Assembly (NCBI GenBank): GCA_024401415.1
Contig: JAKSLC010000002.1
Location: forward strand, 1 to 53,114
Direction of reading: 5' to 3'
Source: Bacteroidales bacterium
GTDB lineage: Bacteria > Bacteroidota > Bacteroidia > Bacteroidales > Marinilabiliaceae
Length of the DNA: 53,114 bases
Shown: positions 25,469-33,466 of the stretch, in pieces
Layout of the letters: every line of letters starts with the position of its first letter
How positions within the stretch are numbered: position 1 is the first letter of the stretch
Translations under genes and position numbers: made by a program
Notes under the pieces: generated by a model
Told to the model about the DNA's origin: nothing
What the model saw: only the letters and a program-made list of their open reading frames with translations
The model's database searches: none

Positions 25469-27310
25469 TTATTTCTCCATGCGACCAATAACGTCAGCTG
25501 CTCTGTTGTATATATCTTCCATCGAGTCTGATAGTTCTGCAGGAGCGTAGCGGGCGAACTCGCATGAATCAAGAACTTTGATAAACTCTTCAGCATCGGT
25601 CTCTGATATCATGTGCTCTGACATCTTCTCTCGAGCATTGTCTTTTGTGAGTTCAGACATAGGGATGGATAGTTTGTCGCTTAGGTATCCCCACATAGCA
25701 CGCATCACCTCGTCGAAGAAGTTCTCGCGCTCTCCTTTCTGGATGTATTTCTGAGCTGTCTTGAGACGTTTCTTGGCAACCTTATTCGCCTTGCGTTTCT
25801 TGACAGCCACCATATTGGCATTGTCTTGTATCTTCTTGCGATAGATGAAGAAGAATGCAATGAGCAAAATAAGTGGCAACAGTAGTACGAACCAGAAGAG
25901 GCCGGAGAAGAGGAAGAAGTCGTCTTTCTCCTTGAGGGCTGTGTCTGATGTATGAAGATAACGAATATCTTTTCCTACATACTGTACTTGCTCTCGTTGT
26001 CCGCCTTGGAATACTTGTGTTGTACTGTTATTGCCCGAATTGGCACCCTTGGTCACATGAATAGTAAATGGACCCTTGGTCAGTGTTACATATTTGCCTT
26101 GTGAAAGGCTGAAGTATGTGAATGATACTTGTGGTATCTCGAAGTCTCCGTCTCGTCGAGGTATTATAAGGTACTCCGCAGTGCGACTGCCTTTGTATCC
26201 TCCTACGAAGGCTGAAAGGTTGCTGGATTCCTTTGGGTCGAATGTGTCGAAATCCTGATGAAATTGTGGCTTCGGAAGTGATGTAATCTTTAGATTGCCC
26301 TCACCGTTTACAGATACTTTAACTTGAACACTGTTGTCTGTTTCTACGTTGTCTGGCGATACGCTGACGTTGAGTTTGAAATCTCCTACACCTCCGCTAA
26401 ATCCAGATGGACGAGGTTGTGGCAACGCCTTAACATTAAGTGATAGTGCTTTGCTCGCTACACGCTGACGGTACAACTGCACATCATCAAAGAATCCGCC
26501 GAAAAAGCCGCCACCGTTTCGTACTCGTTTCTTGACTACAAATTCATACTCAGTAGGCTCTATGGTCAATTTTCCACTCTTCTGAGGAATAATGAGTGAA
26601 CGTGCTGATACTGCTGTATGGTATGAACGGCCGTTATACTCTCCTAGTTGGAAGTGGAGTTGATGATCCTCCATTAGATCTTCTGACACAAAGTTGTCTA
26701 ACTTAGGGGTGTTGACAATTGATAGGTCTTGCAGGTCAACGTTGGTATATATAGTCGTGGTAAGGACAAGTGCCTCTCCCTCGTATACCGAATTCTTGTT
26801 AATAGATTGAACTACAATAATATCATCACCACGGTTGTTAGATTGTTCGTTAGTGCCATTTTGCCTGCTCGATTGTCCTTGCTGATTGCTGCTGGACGAA
26901 GCCGATGAGGCATCTTTTATGGCGTTGATTGTAATGCTGTTACTTTTGTATTGCTTGCCCTCTACAGTTATAGTGGCTGGATCTATAACGTACGATCCCT
27001 CTTTGTCTATACGCATTACGTATGTAAAGGAGTTCTCTATAGTAGAGGTTGCTTGTCCGTTGATAATTTGGTATGACGAGCTGCGTTGAGTGCTAGGCCC
27101 ATACAGTATGTTTATACCTTTAACTTCTGGGAGCCTGATATCATTGGTGTTGGCATTAACCCTATAAACAACTCTGAAGTTTTCGCCAACGCCAACTGTT
27201 TGTGGAGCTTGCCCGGTGAACGTAGTCTGAGCCTTAATGCCTAACGCCGTTAGACAAAGGACGAGACTTAGGACAATGCTACGTAATGTATATCTAGTAA
27301 ATGTTGTCAT
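25469..27310 (-). CDS. batD: BatD: large exported membrane protein
   Basis: This 613-aa protein has a signal peptide ending in KAQ, a long extracytoplasmic region of repeated beta domains with the typical opening GQAPQTVGVGENFRVVY, one strong transmembrane helix near residue 475 (LFWFVLLLPLILLIAFFFIY) and a basic cytoplasmic tail. The tail has a domain with ERENFFDEVMRAMWGYLSDK and LDSCEFARYAP, shared with DUF4381-type proteins. A Ser/Asn/Gln-rich linker sits around residues 135-160. Within the cluster it lies between batC and batE. BatD family proteins are proposed scaffolds for the von Willebrand-domain proteins BatA and BatB. Confidence 0.92.
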   Translation of the reverse strand: MTTFTRYTLRSIVLSLVLCLTALGIKAQTTFTGQAPQTVGVGENFRVVYRVNANTNDIRLPEVKGINILYGPSTQRSSSYQIINGQATSTIENSFTYVMRIDKEGSYVIDPATITVEGKQYKSNSITINAIKDASSASSSSNQQGQSSRQNGTNEQSNNRGDDIIVVQSINKNSVYEGEALVLTTTIYTNVDLQDLSIVNTPKLDNFVSEDLMEDHQLHFQLGEYNGRSYHTAVSARSLIIPQKSGKLTIEPTEYEFVVKKRVRNGGGFFGGFFDDVQLYRQRVASKALSLNVKALPQPRPSGFSGGVGDFKLNVSVSPDNVETDNSVQVKVSVNGEGNLKITSLPKPQFHQDFDTFDPKESSNLSAFVGGYKGSRTAEYLIIPRRDGDFEIPQVSFTYFSLSQGKYVTLTKGPFTIHVTKGANSGNNSTTQVFQGGQREQVQYVGKDIRYLHTSDTALKEKDDFFLFSGLFWFVLLLPLILLIAFFFIYRKKIQDNANMVAVKKRKANKVAKKRLKTAQKYIQKGERENFFDEVMRAMWGYLSDKLSIPMSELTKDNAREKMSEHMISETDAEEFIKVLDSCEFARYAPAELSDSMEDIYNRAADVIGRMEK

Positions 27311-27337
27311 TTTTCTATCGTTATAGGAATAGCAAAA

Positions 27338-28042
27338 TTACCAATTTTTCTCAATGTTTCTATTGGTTACACCGTTTATCTTGTCGCGTTCTTCATGTAG
27401 CTTGTTTTCGTCTTGCTGGAGCGCATCTAGGAGTCTTTGTGCATCTTCTTTGCTCATTTCCTGTTGCTGTTGCTGCTGCTGTTGTTGTTGCTGCTCTTGC
27501 TCCTTCTCTTGGTCTTGCTGCTGTTGTTGCTGTTGCTGTTGTTGATCTTGCTGCTGTTGTTGCTGATCTTTATTGTCTTGATTCTGCTGATTATCTTGAT
27601 TCTGCTGATCTTGGAGCATCTTTTGCGCTGCAACTAAATTGTATCGGGTACGATAGCCCATATCTCCATTAGGGTTGGCTCGTAGAGATTTCTTGTACGA
27701 ATCTACACTCTTGTCAAACTCTTGCTTGACATAGTGGCAGTTGCCAATGTTATGGTACAGCTGACTGAGTTTGTCTTTGTCTTTCTCTGACGATGCCATT
27801 TGGTTGAATTTCTCCAATGCTTCGTCTACTTTCTCTTGCTTGAAGAGTGAGCAGGCGTAGTTGTAGTTGGCTTCGTATGAGTCTGGCGATTCAGCCATAG
27901 CTCGAACTGACGACTCTTGTGCCTCTTCAAACTTGCCGTCTGTATATTGCTTGTAGCTCTCGCGTATATATTTACGCTCTTTCTGTGCCTCTACTGATGT
28001 TAGTGCCAATAGGGTTATGACAAATGTAAGCAGATATCGCAT
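27338..28042 (-). CDS. batC: BatC: TPR protein with polyglutamine tract
   Basis: This protein of about 234 aa starts at ATG 28042. The frame further upstream would run into batB. A signal peptide (YLLTFVITLLALTSVEA) is followed by TPR repeats (residues about 25-140: YEANYNYACSLFKQEKVDEA and HNIGNCHYVKQEFDKSVDSY). Residues about 150-200 form an extreme Gln-rich segment broken only by Asp, Asn, Lys and Glu, followed by a short charged C-terminus. BatC in other Bacteroidetes has a similar but usually shorter acidic/Gln-rich tail. The tract length may vary between strains because it is coded by CAG/CAA repeats. Confidence 0.9.
   Translation of the reverse strand: MRYLLTFVITLLALTSVEAQKERKYIRESYKQYTDGKFEEAQESSVRAMAESPDSYEANYNYACSLFKQEKVDEALEKFNQMASSEKDKDKLSQLYHNIGNCHYVKQEFDKSVDSYKKSLRANPNGDMGYRTRYNLVAAQKMLQDQQNQDNQQNQDNKDQQQQQQDQQQQQQQQQQDQEKEQEQQQQQQQQQQQEMSKEDAQRLLDALQQDENKLHEERDKINGVTNRNIEKNW
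27461..27612. repeat. CAG/CAA trinucleotide tract inside batC
   Basis: On the plus strand this is a run of CTG and TTG triplets with scattered others (CTT, ATC). It codes for the Gln-rich stretch of BatC. Short pure runs (up to four identical triplets) could slip in whole-codon steps without breaking the frame. Confidence 0.9.
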
Positions 28043-28058
28043 GATTCTGATGAGTAGA

Positions 28059-29111
28059 TTAGTTAAACAAATCTTTGGCGTTCTCTTTACGTGTAAATAT
28101 GTCAAATGCACTCAAGTGAGTGTTCTTGCGTCCGAGTATCAGAAGGTCAATGAGTAATAGCGCAATGACAATAATCTCTAAGTATTGGAATTTGTCACTG
28201 TATTGTGAGTATACTTTTGACTCAAATTCACTCTTCTCAATGTGGTCCAATTCTTCTACTAGAGCATTGATACCATTTCTGATATTGTTGGCAGGTATAT
28301 ACGCTCCGCCAGCTTCTGCTGCAATGCTGACAAGTGTCTGTTCGTCTATCTTGGTTATAACAACGTTGCCTTGCTTGTCTTTGATGAAGTCTCTCGTGTT
28401 TCCAGGTGTTACAGGAACTGGAGAGCCTTTGGTGGTACCCATGCCGACTGTATATACTCTTATACCCTCAGCTGCTGCTTGCTTAGCCGCTGCTATGCCG
28501 TCATCTTCATGGTTCTCTCCATCTGTAATAACTACTATTGCTCTATTGATATTCTCTTGTGACGTAAATGAGTTGCGGCACATATTTATAGCTGCACCAA
28601 TGGCGGTGCCTTGCGTAGGTACCATGCCTGTCGATACTGATGAGAGAAACATCTTGGCAGAAGGGTAGTCTGTCGTAATAGGCAACTGAACGTATGCCTG
28701 ACCCGCAAAGACTACTATGCCTAGTCTGTCTCCAGATAGTTTGTCAACCAGTCTTGATACTGCCATCTTTGCCATCTCAAGTCGAGAAGGAGATACGTCC
28801 ATCGCATTCATCGAGTTGGAAACGTCAAGTGCAACCATCAGCTCTATGCCGTTTCGCTTGGTCATCTCCATTTTTGTGCCAAATTGTGGTCGGGCAAGTA
28901 TCAGTACTTGTAGCGCAAAGGCAATAAGCAGTATCCATGCCTTGATGGACTGTCGTGTAGGTGAGTATAGTGGCATAAGGTGCTTGATGAGGTTCTCCTC
29001 ACCAAATGTGTTTAATGCCTTGCGTCGTTTACTCTGTAAATAGTAGTACCCTACTATTGCTACTGGAATGAGTAGCAATAGGTATAGCATATATGGATTA
29101 GCAAATCGCAT
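28059..29111 (-). CDS. batB: BatB: membrane-anchored von Willebrand factor A protein
   Basis: This 350-aa protein starts at ATG 29111 (MRFANPYML). A 5' extension in frame would overlap batA and is rejected. Two helices at the N-terminus (YLLLLIPVAIVGYYYL and AWILLIAFALQVLILA) precede a von Willebrand factor type A domain. Its MIDAS metal site begins with DVSNSMNAMD, and the Thr and Asp ligands follow in TDYPS and TDGENHEDDG. A C-terminal helix (YLEIIVIALLLIDLLIL) ends the domain. It is the paralogue of the BatA gene next door and is expected to work in the same inner-membrane complex. Confidence 0.93.
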   Translation of the reverse strand: MRFANPYMLYLLLLIPVAIVGYYYLQSKRRKALNTFGEENLIKHLMPLYSPTRQSIKAWILLIAFALQVLILARPQFGTKMEMTKRNGIELMVALDVSNSMNAMDVSPSRLEMAKMAVSRLVDKLSGDRLGIVVFAGQAYVQLPITTDYPSAKMFLSSVSTGMVPTQGTAIGAAINMCRNSFTSQENINRAIVVITDGENHEDDGIAAAKQAAAEGIRVYTVGMGTTKGSPVPVTPGNTRDFIKDKQGNVVITKIDEQTLVSIAAEAGGAYIPANNIRNGINALVEELDHIEKSEFESKVYSQYSDKFQYLEIIVIALLLIDLLILGRKNTHLSAFDIFTRKENAKDLFN

Positions 29112-29137
29112 AATTGTAATCTCCGATATTTGGGGTT

Positions 29138-30121
29138 CTATGGTAATGTGCGAAGTATGGTATTGCGAAGTAGCATCTCTAAAAGAAGGAGTAACGCGCA
29201 TGCTATGGCGTATGGCAAATATTCTTCTGTGCGTTTTGTATACTCACGCACATCCATGATGGTCTTTTCCAACTGGTCAATCTCTTCGTATATCTTCTGT
29301 AAATTGTTCTTGTTGGTAGCACGGAAGTATTTGCCGCCTGTAACGTCTGCTATCTGTGTCAGTAGCTCTTCGTCAATCTCTACTTCCATGTCCTGATACT
29401 GGATGCCAAATGCTGTCTGTACAGGGAATGGGGCAGTGCCGTTGGTTCCTACGCCTATCGTGTATACTCTTACACCGAATGTGTTGGCTATCTCTGCAGC
29501 CTTAGCTGGTGAGATCGAGCCTCGGTTGTTCACTCCGTCTGTAAGAAGAATGATGACTTTACTCTTCGCTTTGCTCTCTTTTATTCGGTTTACTGCTGTA
29601 GCTAGTCCCGATCCAATGGCTGTTCCATCCTCTAACATGCCAGTTTGTATGGCGTTGAATAAGTTTGTCAGTGAGGTGTGGTCTGTAGTAAGAGGGCACT
29701 GGGTAAAACTCTCGCCTGCAAAGATTACGAGACCGATATTGTCATTCTCTCTTCCGCTGATAAAGCGAATAGCAACATCTTTAGCGGCTTCCAGACGATT
29801 CGGCTTGAAGTCTTGTGCTCGCATTGAGCCTGAGATATCCATGGCCATCACTATGTCTATACCCTCGGTCTTTTCGTCTCGATGACTGGATGTAGACTGT
29901 GGACGAGCTATAACACATACCGCTGCTGCTAGGGCTAGCATTCGCAATACTACATGCAGGTGGCGTAGATAGCTCTTCCATGACTTGCCCACTCCTTTCA
30001 TAGGGGCAAGTGACGAAATCTGTATTGTCGTATTTATCTGACGGTTCTTCCAGACGTACCATCCTACATAGGCTGGTATTATCAGAAGAAGCCAAAAGTA
30101 TTCGGGGTGTAAGAATTCCAC
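29138..30121 (-). CDS. batA: BatA: membrane-anchored von Willebrand factor A protein
   Basis: This 327-aa protein has the BatA layout: MEFLHPEYFWLLLIIPAYV at the start, a second helix, a vWA domain with the MIDAS motif DISGSMRAQD and the downstream LTTDHTS and TDGVNNRGS ligands, and a final helix. BatA was described as part of the Bacteroides fragilis aerotolerance locus; the biochemical function remains unclear. Together with the MoxR ATPase and DUF58 protein it belongs to the MoxR-vWA class, thought to be chaperone-like systems that insert cofactors or remodel envelope proteins. Confidence 0.93.
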   Translation of the reverse strand: MEFLHPEYFWLLLIIPAYVGWYVWKNRQINTTIQISSLAPMKGVGKSWKSYLRHLHVVLRMLALAAAVCVIARPQSTSSHRDEKTEGIDIVMAMDISGSMRAQDFKPNRLEAAKDVAIRFISGRENDNIGLVIFAGESFTQCPLTTDHTSLTNLFNAIQTGMLEDGTAIGSGLATAVNRIKESKAKSKVIILLTDGVNNRGSISPAKAAEIANTFGVRVYTIGVGTNGTAPFPVQTAFGIQYQDMEVEIDEELLTQIADVTGGKYFRATNKNNLQKIYEEIDQLEKTIMDVREYTKRTEEYLPYAIACALLLLLEMLLRNTILRTLP

Positions 30122-30139
30122 TGTTAGGTCCTCCTTATA

Positions 30140-31111
30140 CTAGTTTTTTGTTCCTGCTTCGATGACTGATGTCTCTGCTGTGTTGCTGACAAACTCTATT
30201 GCTTGTCGCATGGCTCCATCGTTTTCGTCTGGCAGAGGTTCCATCTTGGCAAATTTGGCAAAGTCTGCCAACTCTAATATGTTCTGCATGCGGGTAGTGT
30301 CGGACATGTCTATGTTCGGAATCGACTTTAAGTCGCTCATTATATCGTCCGTTGTACTCTCCATCGCATTGAGGTCGTATCTGGCGCTTATATATGTTCG
30401 CAGAATGTCAGTGAGCTCAGAGTAGTACTCTTTTACATGAGAGTGCTGCCATAGCTCTTTTTGCTTTAGGGCCTCCAAGTCGTCGAGTGCCGTCACATGA
30501 CATGGCTCTACTTTCTTTGGCTTGATTACTTCTCCTGTCGCTTTGCCTGCTCTGCGCTTGTACTCCCAATAGCCAAATATTACCACTCCAATCAGGGCTA
30601 TCACTCCTAGTATAAGAGGTATGTATGCCACTATCTCTTTCAGTGTCCATGGGGTATACATAGCATCGCGTATGTCGGTAATCTTTGCTACCTGGGTCTG
30701 TTCATCTATCTCTATGTTAAATGGATTGATGACGTTCAATGCAGGTATCTCTACCTCTATTGTCGACTTGTCTGCCATTTGTAATAATGGCTTTGGTGCT
30801 ATATAGTGTAATCCGCTGTCAAATGATTGCACTATGTATCGCTGATGTATAATCAGCATGTCTGCTTCAATCGTAGAATCAGGCTTGAAGCGGTCCACTA
30901 TCTCAACCTCTTTAGAGAGTGTGTCTCCTTCTAGTGGCAGAAAGTGTATCTCTGCATCTTTTGGGAATGCGGCTACTATATCAAGACCGACTTGACCTCC
31001 AATAAATATAACGGTCGAGTCCATCTCGGCATGTGTGCGTACATTTTGTGCCGATGTAATGCCCGTTACACCAGCACAAATGAGAAATAGTATAAAGTAT
31101 ATGTACTTCAT
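30140..31111 (-). CDS. DUF4381-like membrane protein of the bat cluster
   Basis: This 323-aa protein has a signal peptide (residues 1-21, ending TSA), an extracytoplasmic beta domain (about 22-155), one transmembrane helix near 163-185 (YIPLILGVIALIGVVIFGY) and a cytoplasmic helical domain with HVKEYYSELTDILRTYIS and LELADFAKFAKMEPLP. The last part matches the DUF4381/BatD-tail type. It sits between DUF58 and batA and abuts the DUF58 gene end to end, a position held by an uncharacterised protein in related clusters. It may couple the vWA proteins to MoxR. Confidence 0.85.
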   Translation of the reverse strand: MKYIYFILFLICAGVTGITSAQNVRTHAEMDSTVIFIGGQVGLDIVAAFPKDAEIHFLPLEGDTLSKEVEIVDRFKPDSTIEADMLIIHQRYIVQSFDSGLHYIAPKPLLQMADKSTIEVEIPALNVINPFNIEIDEQTQVAKITDIRDAMYTPWTLKEIVAYIPLILGVIALIGVVIFGYWEYKRRAGKATGEVIKPKKVEPCHVTALDDLEALKQKELWQHSHVKEYYSELTDILRTYISARYDLNAMESTTDDIMSDLKSIPNIDMSDTTRMQNILELADFAKFAKMEPLPDENDGAMRQAIEFVSNTAETSVIEAGTKN

Positions 31112-32011
31112 TTAACTACGTTGTTTGAAGAGTTTCAGCAGGTCTATCACGTAGTCGTGGTCTGTAGCTATATCTACAGTGTCTATTCCACAACGTGTGA
31201 ATGATTGCTGGATAGCATTGTTGCGCTCTACCCACGAGTTGTGCCATGCATTGCGTACCGCTGCCGATGACGAGTCTACCCATCGTTGCTCTCCCGTTTC
31301 AGCATCTGCCATAAGCATTAGGCCTACGTCAGGAAGTTCTGATTCTCGTTTGTCAAGTATGCGCAGCGCAACTACATCATGTTTGTGTGATGCAATGCGA
31401 AGCGATCGCTCAAATGGCGTGCTGTCGCCTTTGGGTGTCTCCGTGTTCGATTCTTGGATGAAGTCTGATATCAAAAATGCTGTCGAACGTTTTTTTATCG
31501 CTCCAGTGAGGTATCTGAGCGCTTCACTGAGATCTGTTCTTCGTCCTTTAGGTTCAAATGTGAGCAACTCTCGTATGATGTGTAGAACGTGTTTCTTACC
31601 TTTTTGTGGAGGTATGAATTGTTCTACGGTGTCAGAGAAGAAGATAACTCCCACCTTGTCGTTGTTCTGTATGGTGGAGAATGCCAACGTTGCAGCTAGT
31701 TCTGTTATCAGATTCTTCTTGAAGCGTGTCGCTGTTCCAAACTCGCGTGAGCCAGATACGTCTATGAGAAGTATAACGGTGTTCTCTCGCTCTTCCTCAA
31801 AGACTTTGATAAATGGCTTGCCCATGCGGGCTGTCACATTCCAGTCTATATTTCTTACATCGTCACCAAACTGATACTCGCGTACCTCTGCAAAGGCCAT
31901 ACCTCGTCCCTTGAAGGCTGAGTGATACTCGCCTGCAAAGATATGGTTGGAGAGACCGCGTGTCTTAATTTCTATCTGACGAACCTTTTGTATGAGTTCA
32001 GCTGTATCCAC
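31112..32011 (-). CDS. DUF58 domain protein
   Basis: This 299-aa cytosolic protein has the characteristic DUF58 core (REYQFGDDVRNIDWNVTAR, near residues 45-65) fused to a vWA-like fold with DVSGS as the first metal motif and FISDFI further on. DUF58 proteins are the usual partners of MoxR ATPases. The gene lies 11 bases after moxR and directly abuts the following membrane-protein gene. It probably acts as the adaptor of the MoxR complex. Confidence 0.92.
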   Translation of the reverse strand: MDTAELIQKVRQIEIKTRGLSNHIFAGEYHSAFKGRGMAFAEVREYQFGDDVRNIDWNVTARMGKPFIKVFEEERENTVILLIDVSGSREFGTATRFKKNLITELAATLAFSTIQNNDKVGVIFFSDTVEQFIPPQKGKKHVLHIIRELLTFEPKGRRTDLSEALRYLTGAIKKRSTAFLISDFIQESNTETPKGDSTPFERSLRIASHKHDVVALRILDKRESELPDVGLMLMADAETGEQRWVDSSSAAVRNAWHNSWVERNNAIQQSFTRCGIDTVDIATDHDYVIDLLKLFKQRS

Positions 32012-32022
32012 TTGTTTTCCTA

Positions 32023-33015
32023 TTAAGGTACTTCAACCTGGTTAAGTATCTCAGAGATTATTTCCTCGGTTGTTACGTTGCTGGCCTCAGCTTCGTATGT
32101 GAGGGCTATACGATGACGTAGTACATCATGACATACCGCACGAATATCCTCAGGTATCACATAGCCTCTTCTCTTGATGAATGCGTATGCTTTTGCCGCA
32201 CGCGCTAGTGATATAGAAGCACGTGGAGAAGCTCCGCATTGTATCATCTGCTGGAAGCGCTCAAGCTTATATTGCTCTGGGTAACGTGTCGCAAATACTA
32301 TGTCAACAATATATTTCTCAATCTTCTCATCCATATAAACATCGTTTACTACCTGACGGGCACGTATGATGTCTTCTGGCTTGAGTATCGTTTGTGGCTG
32401 AGGAAATGATTTTTGTAAATTCTGACGTACAATGAGTCTCTCTTCCTCTTTCTTTGGATAGTCAATAACTACCTTGAGCATGAAACGGTCCACCTGAGCC
32501 TCTGGGAGTGGGTATGTTCCCTCTTGCTCTATTGGGTTCTGTGTAGCCATTACAAGGAATGGCTTCGCCATAGGATAGGTCTCGTCTCCAATCGTTACCT
32601 GACGCTCCTGCATAGCCTCCAAAAGTGCCGACTGTACTTTCGCTGGAGCACGGTTAATCTCATCTGCAAGTATGAAGTTAGAGAAGATAGGTCCTTTCTT
32701 TACCTGAAACTCTTCTGTCTTCTGCGAGTAAATCAGTGTTCCTAAAATATCTGCAGGAAGAAGGTCTGGTGTAAACTGAATACGGGCAAATCCCGCATCT
32801 ATTACTTTGGCAAGTGTGTTGATGGCAAGTGTCTTAGCCAAACCTGGTACACCTTCCAATAGTATGTGTCCGTCTGAAAGAAGTCCTATCATAAGTGACT
32901 CAACAAGGTGCTTCTGTCCTACTATGACTTTATTCATTTCAAGCGAGATGAGGTCTACAAATGCAGACTCTTGCTTGATTCGTTCGTTCAATTCTTTTAT
33001 ATCAACTGTATCCAT
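32023..33015 (-). CDS. MoxR-family AAA+ ATPase
   Basis: This 330-aa ATPase has Walker A GVPGLAKT near residues 55-62, Walker B ILADEINRAP near 115-124, sensor 1 in MATQNPIEQEGTYPLPEAQ and the C-terminal sensor 2 with GASPRASISL. It heads the minus-strand run of at least eight bat-type genes. Chaperone-like activation of the membrane vWA complex is the general view of MoxR function; the client here is unknown. Confidence 0.94.
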   Translation of the reverse strand: MDTVDIKELNERIKQESAFVDLISLEMNKVIVGQKHLVESLMIGLLSDGHILLEGVPGLAKTLAINTLAKVIDAGFARIQFTPDLLPADILGTLIYSQKTEEFQVKKGPIFSNFILADEINRAPAKVQSALLEAMQERQVTIGDETYPMAKPFLVMATQNPIEQEGTYPLPEAQVDRFMLKVVIDYPKKEEERLIVRQNLQKSFPQPQTILKPEDIIRARQVVNDVYMDEKIEKYIVDIVFATRYPEQYKLERFQQMIQCGASPRASISLARAAKAYAFIKRRGYVIPEDIRAVCHDVLRHRIALTYEAEASNVTTEEIISEILNQVEVP

Positions 33016-33041
33016 CGGATTGGTTATTTTTTTTCTTGATA

Positions 33042-33049
33042 CAAAGTTA
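33042..33049 (-). promoter_or_regulatory. -7 box upstream of moxR
   Basis: On the minus strand TAACTTTG is an exact -7 consensus 26 bases before the moxR start. No TTTG sits at the expected distance. A second box, TACTTTTG, lies farther upstream at about 33080-33087 on the same strand. Confidence 0.55.
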
Positions 33050-33239
33050 ACAAATGTGTTTTTTATGTGTCCCCTTTTTCGACAAAAGTATTATTTTGTT
33101 CGATGTAAGTGTGGTTTCTTCCGATATTAAGATTCTCCGCTTTCACAATGGTTCCGAAAATATTACATGGCAGACGGGGTACTTGTCCTTCACTCCAACT
33201 ATAGCCTCCTGTCAATGCTTAACATTCCGTTTTCTTCCG

Positions 33240-33327
33240 TTGCTATAGGTCTATTATAGGAGTGTTATAGGTGCATTATAGGAGCATTATAGGAGTAGTG
33301 TAGGAGTAGTGTAGGATGGTTTAGAAG
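33240..33327. repeat. 11-bp degenerate tandem array B
   Basis: Seven 11-base units run from 33240 to 33316 and share a TATAGGA/T or TGTAGGA end: TTGCTATAGGT, CTATTATAGGA, GTGTTATAGGT, GCATTATAGGA twice and GTAGTGTAGGA twice. A diverged eighth unit follows (TGGTTTAGAAG). Neighbouring units are more alike than distant ones, as expected from stepwise duplication. The array lies between the divergent moxR and M20 genes, in a 451-base gap that otherwise holds only their promoter boxes. Confidence 0.92.
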
Positions 33328-33433
33328 TGTTTGTCATGATTGCCGGAATGTCAGAATGGTCGAATTCTGATTTACTTTGCAATGCGAAAGTTGATTTTTT
33401 GCAGGCAATATAGGCCTTCTATGTAATAATACG

Positions 33434-33441
33434 TACTTTTG
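33434..33441 (+). promoter_or_regulatory. -7 box of the M20 amidohydrolase gene
   Basis: TACTTTTG matches TAnnTTTG 26 bases before ATG 33467. No TTTG at -33 spacing was seen. Confidence 0.5.
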
Positions 33442-33466
33442 TATTGCACATTTCACATCGTTTATC

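Noticed and set aside
27354..27672. Plus-strand ORFs rich in Cys or Leu opposite batC
   Set aside because: They are the complementary reading of the CAG/CAA tract and have no independent support.
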